A DNA stretch of 43,557 nucleotides from Methanobrevibacter sp. (GTDB lineage: Archaea; Methanobacteriota; Methanobacteria; Methanobacteriales; Methanobacteriaceae), in the NCBI RefSeq assembly GCF_017468685.1, contig NZ_JAFUHT010000004.1, positions 1 to 43,557 of the forward strand. The letters run 5' to 3'. Every line of letters starts with the position of its first letter. Positions within the stretch are counted from its first letter, which is position 1. The position numbers were made by a program, and so were the translations under genes. This document shows positions 1 to 7,381 of the stretch, piece by piece. Below the pieces are notes generated by a model, which was not told the DNA's origin, ran no database searches, and saw only the letters and a list, made by a program, of their open reading frames with translations.

Positions 1-50
1 AATCTTAATCTGATGTGGCCAGTTCCCGAAACTCTGCATTTGACATGGAC
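1..50 (-). CDS. 3' exon (start) of the same transglutaminase-like peptidase, cut by the window edge
   Basis: Read on the minus strand from position 50, the codons give VHVKCRVSGTGHIRLR. This is the expected continuation of the family after DVQF, and it includes the GTGH segment with the catalytic His. Joining base 2308 to base 50 leaves an uninterrupted frame, because the intron sits between two codons (phase 0). The remainder of the gene, including the expected Asp, lies outside the window. Confidence 0.75.
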
Positions 51-125
51 GTCGGATAAGGGAGAGAAATTGCTTTCTTTCCCTCTCCTAAGAACCGTAC
101 GTGTCCCTTTCGAGACATACGGCTC
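51..125 (-). ncRNA. Group II intron domains V and VI
   Basis: Domain V is at 125-91 on the minus strand. It is a hairpin whose arms GAGCCGTATGT and the matching ACGTACGGTTC flank a GAAA tetraloop, the typical catalytic domain V of bacterial-type introns. Domain VI is at about 90-51, a hairpin with arms GGAGAGGGAAA and TTTCTCTCCC holding the presumed branch-point A. It is followed by the 3' end CCGAC. Domain V starts 11 bases after the maturase stop codon. Confidence 0.88.
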
Positions 126-135
126 AAGCAAACTT

Positions 136-1650
136 TCATCCAGTAGAAAATGAAAATTTAGACTTTCTAGAATCGAAATATGCTTTTTTATCACCATCAT
201 ATGGACTATAATCATGTTTTACCATAATATATCTCCTAGGTTTAAACCAAGCCATTTTCTCCAGAATTTTGCCAGATTTCGGGTCTGTTAGAACCCAGTT
301 ATTACGATGTATGCCATCATCATACAAAGGATAGTAACGGTTTTTAATCCATCCCTTTCCTTTATTAGAATGAAGTCTCTTTAGGAAATTGAATGTTTTA
401 TTCCATAGATAATGGTCCATAGTGGCAAGTTCGTAACCTGTAGAAACAGCATATCTCCAATAGTTTGCAGTACCTCTGATTACAGGATTTAATCTGTCAA
501 TTAGAAGACTGACATTATGACCATGTGTAGTTTTACAGATATAGTCGACTTCTTCTTTAAAACTTTTCAGGCTATCCTTGGATGGTCTAACACGAGATAT
601 GTTATCCTTATCCCGTCTGAAGTTAAAGCCTAAGAAATCAAATCCTTCAGAGATATGTGTTATTTGGGTTTTCTCTTTGGACATTACCAAACCCCTTTCA
701 TCCAGATAGAGTTCTAATAATTCAGGCACTTTGTTTATATCGTCTTCTGTCTGTGCGAATACTAAAAAGTCATCCGCATATCGAGATAGACGATATTTAC
801 CTTTAGACACGACTTCTTTAACGGTTTTCCCATTTCTTGTCCTGTTGTAGGCCATATATGATATGCCCAGTGCTTCTTCCATCCCGTGAAGAGCGATATT
901 TGCTAACAATGGAGATAAAAGACCTCCTTGAGGAGTACCTTCATATGATTTATAATGAATTCCATTGTCCACAAATCCGACTTCTAGAAATCTTTTAACA
1001 AGATTATAGTATGGAAAATCACGGACTTGTTTTAGAATAAAACCATGTGACAGAGTGTCAAAGCATGCTTGGAAATCACCTTCATATATCCAGCACCATT
1101 TACCGCTTTGGATATTGTAGTAATTTCTTCTTACGGAGTCATGTTGCCTCCTGCCTGGACGAAAACCATTACTTGTTGGTTCAAATTTTGCTTCCCATTC
1201 GGGCTCCATGGCCATACGGATGATTTCTTGATAAATCCTATCTTTAATGGTAGGAATACCTAGAGACCTTAATTTTCCGTTCTTCTTGGGAATGTATTTG
1301 CGAAGTACTGGCTTTGGTCTATGGAGTTTAATATTCTTCGTCTTGAGAGTATCATATAGTTCACCACGGGCTAAATTAGTAGTGGCTCTAAAACCATCGA
1401 TACCCGGACTGTATTTGCCTTTATTTTCTTGAGTAACTCTTCTTATTGAAATTAATAAGGACGAGTTACATCTCATTACTTGCCTTTGTAAATCTCTGAC
1501 TTTCTTTTTATTATTTTCTCTACTGGCACGGTATATACGCCTTTGTAAACTAGTTACATGCCGATTGGGTTTGTTCCAGTTGATGGAACTCCAATCGGTA
1601 GTGATTGGTTTCGCGGGCTCACAAATATTGTTATTTGGAGTTAATCTCAT
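136..1650 (-). CDS. ltrA: Group II intron-encoded reverse transcriptase/maturase (LtrA-like), endonuclease domain missing
   Basis: This 504-residue protein is the intron's own reverse transcriptase and splicing maturase. Visible are the RT finger/palm region (KLRSLGIPTIKDRIYQE, GFRPGRRQHDSV), the block GTPQGGLLSPLLANIALH, the catalytic RYADDFLVF near the middle, and the domain X signature LNPVIRGTANYWRY after it. It lies inside the intron between the 5' ribozyme half and domain V, as is usual. The C-terminus ends soon after YFDSRKSKFS, where many relatives carry a zinc-containing HNH endonuclease; no CxxC or HNH motif is seen. Splicing help should be possible, while target-primed insertion would need another source of second-strand cleavage. 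The start is the ATG giving MRLTPNNN, usual for this family. Confidence 0.95.
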   Translation of the reverse strand: MRLTPNNNICEPAKPITTDWSSINWNKPNRHVTSLQRRIYRASRENNKKKVRDLQRQVMRCNSSLLISIRRVTQENKGKYSPGIDGFRATTNLARGELYDTLKTKNIKLHRPKPVLRKYIPKKNGKLRSLGIPTIKDRIYQEIIRMAMEPEWEAKFEPTSNGFRPGRRQHDSVRRNYYNIQSGKWCWIYEGDFQACFDTLSHGFILKQVRDFPYYNLVKRFLEVGFVDNGIHYKSYEGTPQGGLLSPLLANIALHGMEEALGISYMAYNRTRNGKTVKEVVSKGKYRLSRYADDFLVFAQTEDDINKVPELLELYLDERGLVMSKEKTQITHISEGFDFLGFNFRRDKDNISRVRPSKDSLKSFKEEVDYICKTTHGHNVSLLIDRLNPVIRGTANYWRYAVSTGYELATMDHYLWNKTFNFLKRLHSNKGKGWIKNRYYPLYDDGIHRNNWVLTDPKSGKILEKMAWFKPRRYIMVKHDYSPYDGDKKAYFDSRKSKFSFSTG

Positions 1651-2307
1651 TATTTGTCACCAATTCCTTCTAGTATTGTTTATTATTTACAATCGCGTTT
1701 TATACGCATGTTGTTCACCATTCGAAAGTTGGCACAGGTTTCCCTGCCAAAACACTATGGTTTTGGTATCTGTCCATAGTTATATTTCTCCATTCTATTT
1801 TCCTATGGGTCTTTCGACCATTGACAGCATTTGCTTTTCTTCGAAATCCTCTGTCCTCCACAGAATTAGGTTTCGCTCACGCTCGACTTACCACAAAAAA
1901 AAGTTTTGTGGACTGTGAAGGATTTACCAAGTTGATCTCTTGTCAGTTGCGAACAAGGGACGATTCGGTCTGTACACCGGCAGATCTATGGGTTGTGAAA
2001 TATAAATATCAATTCAGTATTTATTTCCTATCTGCAATCCAATAGTAGCTTTCTGTAGCAAATGTATTCCACCTATCGGTTGACGTCACGATGCTTACAA
2101 CCATTCACCCGAAGGTTAATCGTTCTTGTCCTTCCCCTAGCCTTTAAATACTTGAATACTAAATATTTAATTAGACATATCGTCATGCAACCTGTCAGTC
2201 CATTACTAGATTAACAGTTTCAGAGGGGGAAATCCCACACAACAGGGATTGAGAATACTTTATTCTCACTGAACTCGATGGAGAGAAGAGACCCTAGCTT
2301 GTCGCAC

Positions 2308-2796
2308 AAACTGCACATCATAACCTAATGATTTAGCTATTCTATAATATACTTGTCCCCAGTCAACACAATTGGAACCTTTACTGGCTTTAGCATCTGT
2401 TATTATTTTCCTGTCTGTTTTTTGTGAATCAAAGTATTTACTGTACAATTTCTTGTTGGCTATAACATCTAAAGCTTCATCAATATTATCACCTTTGAAA
2501 TTATAAGTCTTTATAAATAACTTCATTGTTGAATCATCATAGTCAGGTAATGTTGACTTACGATAGACAATAGCTGGAAGCCTTCCGTTTGCTCTGATAT
2601 AGCTTTCAGTTCTTATGGCCATGTCCACATATTCTGCTTTATCGATTTGGGTTCCATTCTTTAGCATTACATAATTTGGAAGAAAATCTAAAGACTTGTT
2701 GTCTTTAATTAAGGCCATTGTATACATTGCTACTAGCTTATCATTTCCTAATTTCTTTGCTTTCTTTTCTATGTCCTTGCAGTTACCTTTTAGCAA
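2308..2796 (-). CDS. 5' exon of a pseudomurein-binding-repeat / transglutaminase-like cysteine peptidase, interrupted by a group II intron
   Basis: The frame runs from a TTG at 2796 and carries one pseudomurein-binding repeat (motif YVDMAIRTESYIRANGRLP). A transglutaminase-like core follows, with the nucleophile segment SNCVDWGQVYYRIAKSLGYD. In the family (PeiW/PeiP-like pseudomurein endoisopeptidases, C71-like) a Cys-His-Asp triad cuts the peptide cross-links of the methanogen wall. The coding frame stops at the group II intron after ...DVQF, and the His-containing part lies in the exon at 1-50. No ATG with a Shine-Dalgarno sequence precedes the frame. An in-frame stop lies at 2815-2817, and no signal peptide is visible. 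The gene is therefore either 5'-truncated or starts at a weak codon. The family call is fairly sure; whether it is expressed is unknown. Confidence 0.75.
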
Positions 2797-2876
2797 ACAA
2801 CATTCGTTAACTATTTATAACAAATTTATTAATATTAAAAATATAAACTATTTTAACTTTTAATGGAGACAGAAAA

Positions 2877-3590
2877 ATGAGTGAATATTTCAAATATGAA
2901 AATAAGGATTATGATATTCCTTTTTTAAACGGGATTCCAGAGCTTACAACTCCCAAGATTATAGTATTAGTTATAGGATTTTTAATCACATTCATAACAC
3001 CATTTGTTGTTCCTCTAGAAGGATTTCATATCCAAAAAGCTTTAATAGTCTGTTTTGCAACATTAATTCCTATAATTTATGCTTTGAAAGGTAATCTGTC
3101 AATGATTTTTAGAGTTCCACAAGTTAAAGACATCAAAATAATAATTTTAGGTCTAATCGGAGTTATGATTTTATCAGCAATAATCAATTTTATTTTAACC
3201 GGAGGAATTGGTAACACTGCAACGGATGCTGCAATGAAGGGTAGTCCAACCGTATTAATAATTGGCTTAATAATCCAACTGGTCGGTGAAGAACTGTTCA
3301 AACTCATACCTTTAATATTAGTCGTTGCATTCACATACAAATCATTAGGACGTAAAAATGCAATAATTGCTGGAATTGTCATTTCACAGTTACTCTTTGC
3401 ATTGGTGCACATTCCTGCATACGGATTTGACTTAAAATTTTTAATTCTTGCACTGGGCGTTGGCGGCTGTATACTGCCGATAACCTACATACATACAAAA
3501 AATGTTGCTGTACCATACTTCATACACTTAATTGAAGATCTTATAGGATTAGTTGTTATGCTTGGAACTGCAGGACTTTTATTTTTCTAG
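2877..3590 (+). CDS. CPBP-family intramembrane metalloprotease (CAAX prenyl protease-like)
   Basis: The protein has 237 residues and about seven hydrophobic helices. It belongs to the CPBP/Abi family of membrane-embedded metalloproteases: the first motif is GEELFK (Glu138-Glu139, with Lys where EExxxR members have Arg), the second is FALVH (His178), and a late HLIED (His217) could be the last ligand. Family members process prenylated or membrane proteins, and some give immunity to peptides; the substrate here is unknown. The ATG at 2877 has GGAG at 2865-2868 as ribosome binding site. The gene is transcribed away from the interrupted peptidase gene and ends in a clear stem-loop terminator, so it is probably a single-gene unit. 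The variant third residue of motif 1 makes activity slightly less certain than the fold. Confidence 0.82.
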   Translation: MSEYFKYENKDYDIPFLNGIPELTTPKIIVLVIGFLITFITPFVVPLEGFHIQKALIVCFATLIPIIYALKGNLSMIFRVPQVKDIKIIILGLIGVMILSAIINFILTGGIGNTATDAAMKGSPTVLIIGLIIQLVGEELFKLIPLILVVAFTYKSLGRKNAIIAGIVISQLLFALVHIPAYGFDLKFLILALGVGGCILPITYIHTKNVAVPYFIHLIEDLIGLVVMLGTAGLLFF

Positions 3591-3620
3591 ATTATGGAAA
3601 TATCCATAATCATTTTCTTT
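3590..3620 (+). terminator. Stem-loop plus T-rich terminator after the CPBP gene
   Basis: GATTATGGA (3590-3598) pairs perfectly with TCCATAATC (3603-3611) around a 4-base loop and is followed by ATTTTCTTT. It lies right at the stop codon of the CPBP gene. Confidence 0.75.
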
Positions 3621-4594
3621 ATGAGACAACCATACCACCACATATACTATACGAATAAACCACCTCTCGTTAATCAGCCCCATAAAACAAATAACATTAA
3701 CGACGACCATTTTGAAATAGAAACTTGTTTTTGAAATCTGAAAACAGCAATTTATGCCACATAAATTACCTATTTTTCATAAACATTAATATTTAGTTGA
3801 TTTCATTTTTTTAAATAGCTATTCAAATTAACTTTCGTGAAAATTTTTCCAAAATATTAAATAACCACATCCGATAAAGTCTATAACAAAGTTGATTGAA
3901 AAGTACGTGTAAGTGGTACTACTTTTTCATGAGTTTCAATATAGCTAGGTTCTGAAATTTCCTTTACAACATCGCTTTCTTTAACTTCCCCAAGCAGCAA
4001 TGGTGAATCAGGATTATGCAACTTCTGATTTCTTTTAACCAGCTTCATGTTGCTGTTGGCGTAACAATAATTGCTTGTCATCAATTGTTTATAATAATTT
4101 CAGCATCTTACCCTGCAACTTTTCCAATAATACTCAAGTAGTTACCTTTGCATCATTAGTTGGTTCAGGTTATGTCAGTGATTATAGTAGATGTTCAGGA
4201 TTTGTATTTCCACCATCCCAGTTTCACCCAGTATAGATGAAAATATTTAATTATCATGATTTCTAAAAAAAGTAGTGTAGAGAAAACATAAGTATGACAA
4301 CTTTCGCATGCCCTTTCATATAACCTACCTCAATTTATTTTAATTAATAATATTTTACTTTTTAGATTATATATAAATAGCTATTTGAAATATTTTTGAA
4401 TTGTATCATTATAAAAAAAACACAATATAATAAAATTAAAACCGTTATCTTTTAAAAATAAAATAGAATGTTAAATTTTTAATTTAAGACTTTTAAAAAT
4501 TGCAATATTCAAAAAATGAGCATACAAATTGATTATAAACAAGCATATTACTAGTGTTCATAAGCTTCACAAAAGAATATAACTTAATTTTAAG
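3621..4594. other. Stretch of nearly 1 kb without a convincing gene
   Basis: No frame here has a good start, ribosome binding site and recognisable protein. A 67-codon frame on the minus strand (3881-4084) has no recognised family. On the plus strand a short stop-bounded frame near 4085-4236 encodes a tract containing TFASLVGSGYVSD that looks more protein-like than its surroundings. Both may be decayed gene fragments. From about 4320 onward the sequence is extremely AT-rich and looks like ordinary spacer DNA. Confidence 0.5.
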
Positions 4595-4798
4595 TTAATC
4601 TAATTCTTTTAACATGAACACTTCGGCAATGTATTCTTTTTTAAGTGCCTTGACAATATTATTTGCATCGATTAATGTTGGTTCAAGAGTATTGTTTTCT
4701 ATTGCATTTAAATCTTCAACTGACATGCCAATTGCATGAGCAAGCTGTTTTTGAGTCATTCCCAGTTCCTTTCTGAAAATAGCGATATTGTTTTTCAT
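4595..4798 (-). CDS. Small Cro/C1-type (XRE) helix-turn-helix regulator
   Basis: This 67-residue DNA-binding protein consists of little more than one HTH_3 domain: IAIFRKELGMTQKQLAHAIG, then SVEDLNAIENNTLEPT and a C-terminal helix. The ATG at 4798 is preferred over an upstream TTG because GGGA lies just before it and the HTH begins right away. Such short XRE proteins are usually autorepressors or regulators of a few local genes. A long imperfect palindrome lies directly upstream of the start and is a candidate operator. Targets cannot be read from the sequence. Confidence 0.85.
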   Translation of the reverse strand: MKNNIAIFRKELGMTQKQLAHAIGMSVEDLNAIENNTLEPTLIDANNIVKALKKEYIAEVFMLKELD

Positions 4799-4805
4799 GA
4801 TATTT

Positions 4806-4852
4806 CCCAAAAATAATATTTTGTAATATATTTTTTACAATATTATTTTGGG
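4806..4852. promoter_or_regulatory. Long AT-rich inverted repeat upstream of the XRE gene
   Basis: The arm at 4806-4826 (CCCAAAAATAATATTTTGTAA) is an imperfect inverted copy of the arm at 4835-4852 (TTACAATATTATTTTGGG). The repeat begins 7 bases before the regulator's ATG and covers where a promoter or leader would lie. That fits an autoregulatory operator. No T-tract follows in the minus direction, so a terminator for the upstream gene is less likely. Confidence 0.45.
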
Positions 4853-4876
4853 ATTCATAGTTAATTAATCTTTTGA

Positions 4877-5266
4877 TTAATTAGGAACTACTGTAACATT
4901 ACCTTCATAAGTACATCCAGCATATTTACCATCACCGGCAAAAGTAAAGTCTCCATAATAGTTATCATCACCAGCATCTGACAAATATTCGGCATTTTCA
5001 ATAGTGAACTCACCATTTTCATCAGTCACTGCATCCACCAAGGTTCCCATTTCATATCCTGGCTTGTGGAATGTGACGGTCTTGTTTGCAACACCATAAC
5101 CATATGCATCCATCAGCAAACCTGAAAATGATCCGTTTTCTTGAACTTCAGTTTCATTTACAATAATGACCGTTGATACATTATTGTTGAACTGAAACCA
5201 GAAAACAGCAATACATATTACCAAAGCCACCAAGAGAATTATCAAGTATTTGCTTTGTTTTTCCAT
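4877..5266 (-). CDS. Membrane-anchored protein with one Ig-like/carboxypeptidase-regulatory-like beta domain
   Basis: The 129-residue protein has an N-terminal membrane helix (about residues 8-26, after MEKQSKYL). One extracellular beta-sandwich domain follows, with the pattern GSFSGLLMDAYGYGVANKTV, then TDENGEFTIEN and FAGDGKYAG. The spacing of these elements matches the Ig-like repeats of the adhesins elsewhere in this window, but here a single copy is tethered by its N-terminus. It is probably exposed at the cell surface. The ligand is unknown. It sits 50 bases after the AlkD-like gene, perhaps co-transcribed. An inverted repeat (TAATTAATC/GATTAATTA, 4862-4883) overlaps its stop codon. Confidence 0.65.
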   Translation of the reverse strand: MEKQSKYLIILLVALVICIAVFWFQFNNNVSTVIIVNETEVQENGSFSGLLMDAYGYGVANKTVTFHKPGYEMGTLVDAVTDENGEFTIENAEYLSDAGDDNYYGDFTFAGDGKYAGCTYEGNVTVVPN

Positions 5267-5316
5267 TAAATCACCTAATTAATATATTAGAATTATTCTA
5301 AAATAAACTTTACCAA

Positions 5317-5994
5317 TTAGTGATTGAATTTATTTTGGACTTTTTCACTTTCAAGCTCCCTAATCGCTCCACGAGCAACCCATTTACTTGACTTGCAGTC
5401 GATTTCAAGAATTTCATAGGAAAGTTCAATTGCCTTTCGATTATTTTCAAAATCAATCTTACCGATTTGTCTTATGGCCCAGTTAACTGATTTTTTAACG
5501 AAATTACGATTGTCCTTTGAACCATCCTTTAGAATGTCAAAATATCTGGTGAAATCCAAATCTTTTTCATGAACTGCCAAAACTGCTATCAGACTAAAGG
5601 CTGTTCTTTTGGTAAATTCCTTATCACTATCGCACCAGACAAATATATTGTCCCAAGCTTCGGGAATGAATCTCAAAAGATTGATGCATGCCTGGTCAAC
5701 CAGATCCCATGAATAGAACTCATCAACCCACTCATTCAATTGGGACGAGGTTACCTTATCTTCCTCTTCAACCAGTGTTGCCATAATGTAGGTTTCATGA
5801 TATCCGTGATTCCACAGTTTTTGTGCCAGTTCATGATTCTTACCACAGCTTTTGGCAATCCTTTTGATTTGAGGTATTCTCAAACCGTAACTTCTAACAT
5901 ATTGAATGCCGAAATTCTTCATGTTTTGAGCATAATCAACATCTGACAAGCTTTCAAGCTCATGAATTATCTCATCAAATTCCATTTCAATCAT
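5317..5994 (-). CDS. AlkD-like DNA alkylation repair protein (HEAT-repeat DNA glycosylase family)
   Basis: This 225-residue all-helical protein is of the length usual for the AlkD/AlkC family (DNA alkylation repair enzyme). Family landmarks are YGLRIPQIKRIAK near the start, NEWVDEFYSWDLVDQAC in the middle (Trp-Asp-Asp region) and NFVKKSVNWAIRQIGK toward the end. Family members remove positively charged alkylated bases such as 3-methyladenine and 7-methylguanine by wrapping DNA with HEAT-like repeats. The gene overlaps the end of the COG1325 gene by 8 bases, which suggests translation from one mRNA. A start at the fourth residue (MEFDEI) is also possible. Confidence 0.85.
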   Translation of the reverse strand: MIEMEFDEIIHELESLSDVDYAQNMKNFGIQYVRSYGLRIPQIKRIAKSCGKNHELAQKLWNHGYHETYIMATLVEEEDKVTSSQLNEWVDEFYSWDLVDQACINLLRFIPEAWDNIFVWCDSDKEFTKRTAFSLIAVLAVHEKDLDFTRYFDILKDGSKDNRNFVKKSVNWAIRQIGKIDFENNRKAIELSYEILEIDCKSSKWVARGAIRELESEKVQNKFNH

Positions 5995-6406
5995 TTAAAA
6001 TAGCTTGACGGACTTTATCCACTGCAATCTGCTTTTTAGCAGGAAATGCTGCAATTTTAACTTTTAAATGAATTGCATCTCCTGAATCCTTAATAGTCCA
6101 TATTTCATCTAGAGCGTCAGATTTATCAAATCTTAAAAACCAGTTACCTTTATCATCTATCTTGCGCTCCAAATCCCCGTTGAGTTTATCCAAGTCGGTC
6201 CACTTTAAAAGTGTATTAAAAAAAGTTTTTGTGAATCGTTTTTTAGAAACAATTCCGGTTAGAATTATTATCTTGTTTTCAAGTAATCCTTCAGCCTCTT
6301 CAGCTTCGATTTCAGCTTCAGGAAGAATATTTAAAATAGCTTGACTAATATCATCAACGCTTTCATTTTCATAAACGAAAGCCCTAAACTTAATATTATG
6401 AATCAT
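5987..6406 (-). CDS. COG1325-type RNA-binding protein linked to the archaeal exosome
   Basis: From the ATG at 6406 this is a 139-residue protein. It starts MIHNIKFRAFVYENE and continues with FNTLLKWTDLDKLNGD and NWFLRFDK, matching the archaeal RNA-binding family (COG1325/PF01877) that was predicted as an exosome-associated subunit. The frame is open 35 codons further upstream, but that extension would run into rpl15e and its terminator, so the internal ATG is chosen. Location next to rpl15e agrees with a role in RNA or ribosome metabolism. A strong stem-loop with nine Ts ends just before this start. It may limit read-through from rpl15e, or the gene may have its own promoter. Confidence 0.8.
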   Translation of the reverse strand: MIHNIKFRAFVYENESVDDISQAILNILPEAEIEAEEAEGLLENKIIILTGIVSKKRFTKTFFNTLLKWTDLDKLNGDLERKIDDKGNWFLRFDKSDALDEIWTIKDSGDAIHLKVKIAAFPAKKQIAVDKVRQAILND

Positions 6407-6412
6407 ATCAAT

Positions 6413-6452
6413 CAAAAAAAAAGGATTTAGAAGAAAATTATAATTTTCTTCT
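6413..6452 (-). terminator. Palindrome plus nine Ts after rpl15e
   Basis: A perfect 12-bp inverted repeat (6429-6440 with 6441-6452) overlaps the rpl15e stop codon. Nine consecutive Ts follow on the transcribed strand (6414-6422). It sits directly before the ATG of the COG1325 gene. Confidence 0.7.
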
Positions 6453-6995
6453 TCTAGCTTGTTCAGAGCCTTTTCCTTTAGATTTGATTCCACGTCCTTT
6501 GTTACCAGCACTGGTTAAGCCTCTGAGAGCTCTGTTAGTGTGTTTTTTGGAGCAAATCCAATTGATTTTTTTATCGTTAACGATAGAAGGACTTTGTGGA
6601 TCTACTAAAATTACTTCATAATATTTATGTTTACCTGTAGACCATACCCAGTATGAGTTTAAAACTTCTAAGTTAGGGTATTTTTTAGCTACACGTTCTT
6701 CAGCAATTCTTTGAATAGATTTTGCTTGGGTAATTTTGTTTACACCCATTCTTTTAGGTTTACGACCATTGAAACGACGAGTTTTTCTTCTTCCACCACG
6801 TCTTACTCTGGTTCTTACTACAATAAAACCTTTTTTAGCTCTGTAACCTAAACTTCTAGCTCTGTCGAGTCTAGTAGGTCTTTCAATTCTTTGAACTACT
6901 TTTTGCTTTCTCCATTTAGGAGCTCTTTCCCACATGAGTTCACGTACGTAAGACTCATCAGGATTTTTCCACGCATCTCTAATATATTTATACAT
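6438..6995 (-). CDS. rpl15e: 50S ribosomal protein L15e
   Basis: The 185-residue protein is an easily recognised archaeal/eukaryotic-type large-subunit ribosomal protein. It starts [20 protein letters not shown] and contains [19 protein letters not shown], the basic stretch [17 protein letters not shown], and [20 protein letters not shown]. The end is the basic [12 protein letters not shown] tail. Length and charge are normal for the family. It binds 23S rRNA in the large subunit. The ATG at 6995 is preceded by AGGTG, a good Shine-Dalgarno sequence. Its presence with the COG1325 gene fixes the domain as Archaea. Confidence 0.97.
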   Translation of the reverse strand: MYKYIRDAWKNPDESYVRELMWERAPKWRKQKVVQRIERPTRLDRARSLGYRAKKGFIVVRTRVRRGGRRKTRRFNGRKPKRMGVNKITQAKSIQRIAEERVAKKYPNLEVLNSYWVWSTGKHKYYEVILVDPQSPSIVNDKKINWICSKKHTNRALRGLTSAGNKGRGIKSKGKGSEQARRRKL

Positions 6996-7207
6996 AAATT
7001 AACACCTTTTTGTTCAGCCACCAAGGGCCACATCCATATGGGAACTTATCCCAAAAAAAGTAATTTACCACTGTTAAAAATAACAGTAATAAAATATTTG
7101 TTTTAAGTATTTATAAAAGTATCGATGAAATTAATCATTTCATGGAAATTTAATGCCCAAATTCTAATATATTACAAAATTGGCATTCTCAAAAATTTTT
7201 TTATACA

Positions 7208-7381
7208 CTAATCTGATTCAATTTTTTTAAGAAATTGTCTGATAGATTCATCCCATTTTTGTAAATCATCATCTGAAACACTATCTGGTTTTTCCAAATT
7301 TACAGTAAATTCCTCAGGGTACTTAGGAATCCCCCTACATTTTGATGCATAACCAAGTCTTTTATTAACATTATTAGACAT
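7208..7381 (-). CDS. Small 57-residue protein coupled to the JAMM-like gene
   Basis: This frame is short but well supported by position: its ATG shares one base with the stop codon of the upstream gene (TAATG at 7383-7379), the usual sign of translational coupling. The protein starts MSNNVNKRLGYASKCRGIPK and ends ESIRQFLKKIESD. It is charged, has one Cys, and its C-terminal third (SDDDLQKWDESIRQFLKKI) looks helical. No family is recognised. It may be a partner or inhibitor of the membrane-bound JAMM-like protein; this is inference from coupling alone. Confidence 0.6.
   Translation of the reverse strand: MSNNVNKRLGYASKCRGIPKYPEEFTVNLEKPDSVSDDDLQKWDESIRQFLKKIESD

Larger units (their letters stand above)
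51..2307 (-). mobile_element. Complete group II intron (2257 nt) with its encoded reverse transcriptase
   Basis: The intron 5' end on the minus strand is GTGCGAC (2307-2301), the standard GUGYG boundary. The 3' end is ...TTATCCGAC at 51, the standard AY ending, just after domains V and VI. The 5' ribozyme half (about 1651-2307) contains the conserved-looking GTAAGCATCGTGACG stretch near 2086-2100. The last six exon bases, CAGTTT (IBS1), have an exact complement AAACTG at 2220-2215, a candidate EBS1, though its position is early in domain I and could be coincidence. Both ribozyme ends and the maturase look intact, so splicing is plausible. The encoded protein seems to lack an endonuclease domain, so mobility may be limited. 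Confidence 0.93.

Noticed and set aside
1069-2045. Several plus-strand frames across the intron
   Set aside because: They lie opposite the reverse transcriptase or in the ribozyme part and have no family resemblance.
2797-2803. ATG at 2803 as the start of the interrupted peptidase gene
   Set aside because: It is in another frame and meets a stop after six codons.
3881-4084. 67-codon frame on the minus strand
   Set aside because: No ribosome site, no recognisable family and isolated in a gene-poor region; kept only as a possible remnant.
6407-6511. 35-codon N-terminal extension of the COG1325 protein
   Set aside because: It would overlap rpl15e and its terminator and is not part of the family; the ATG at 6406 fits the family start.
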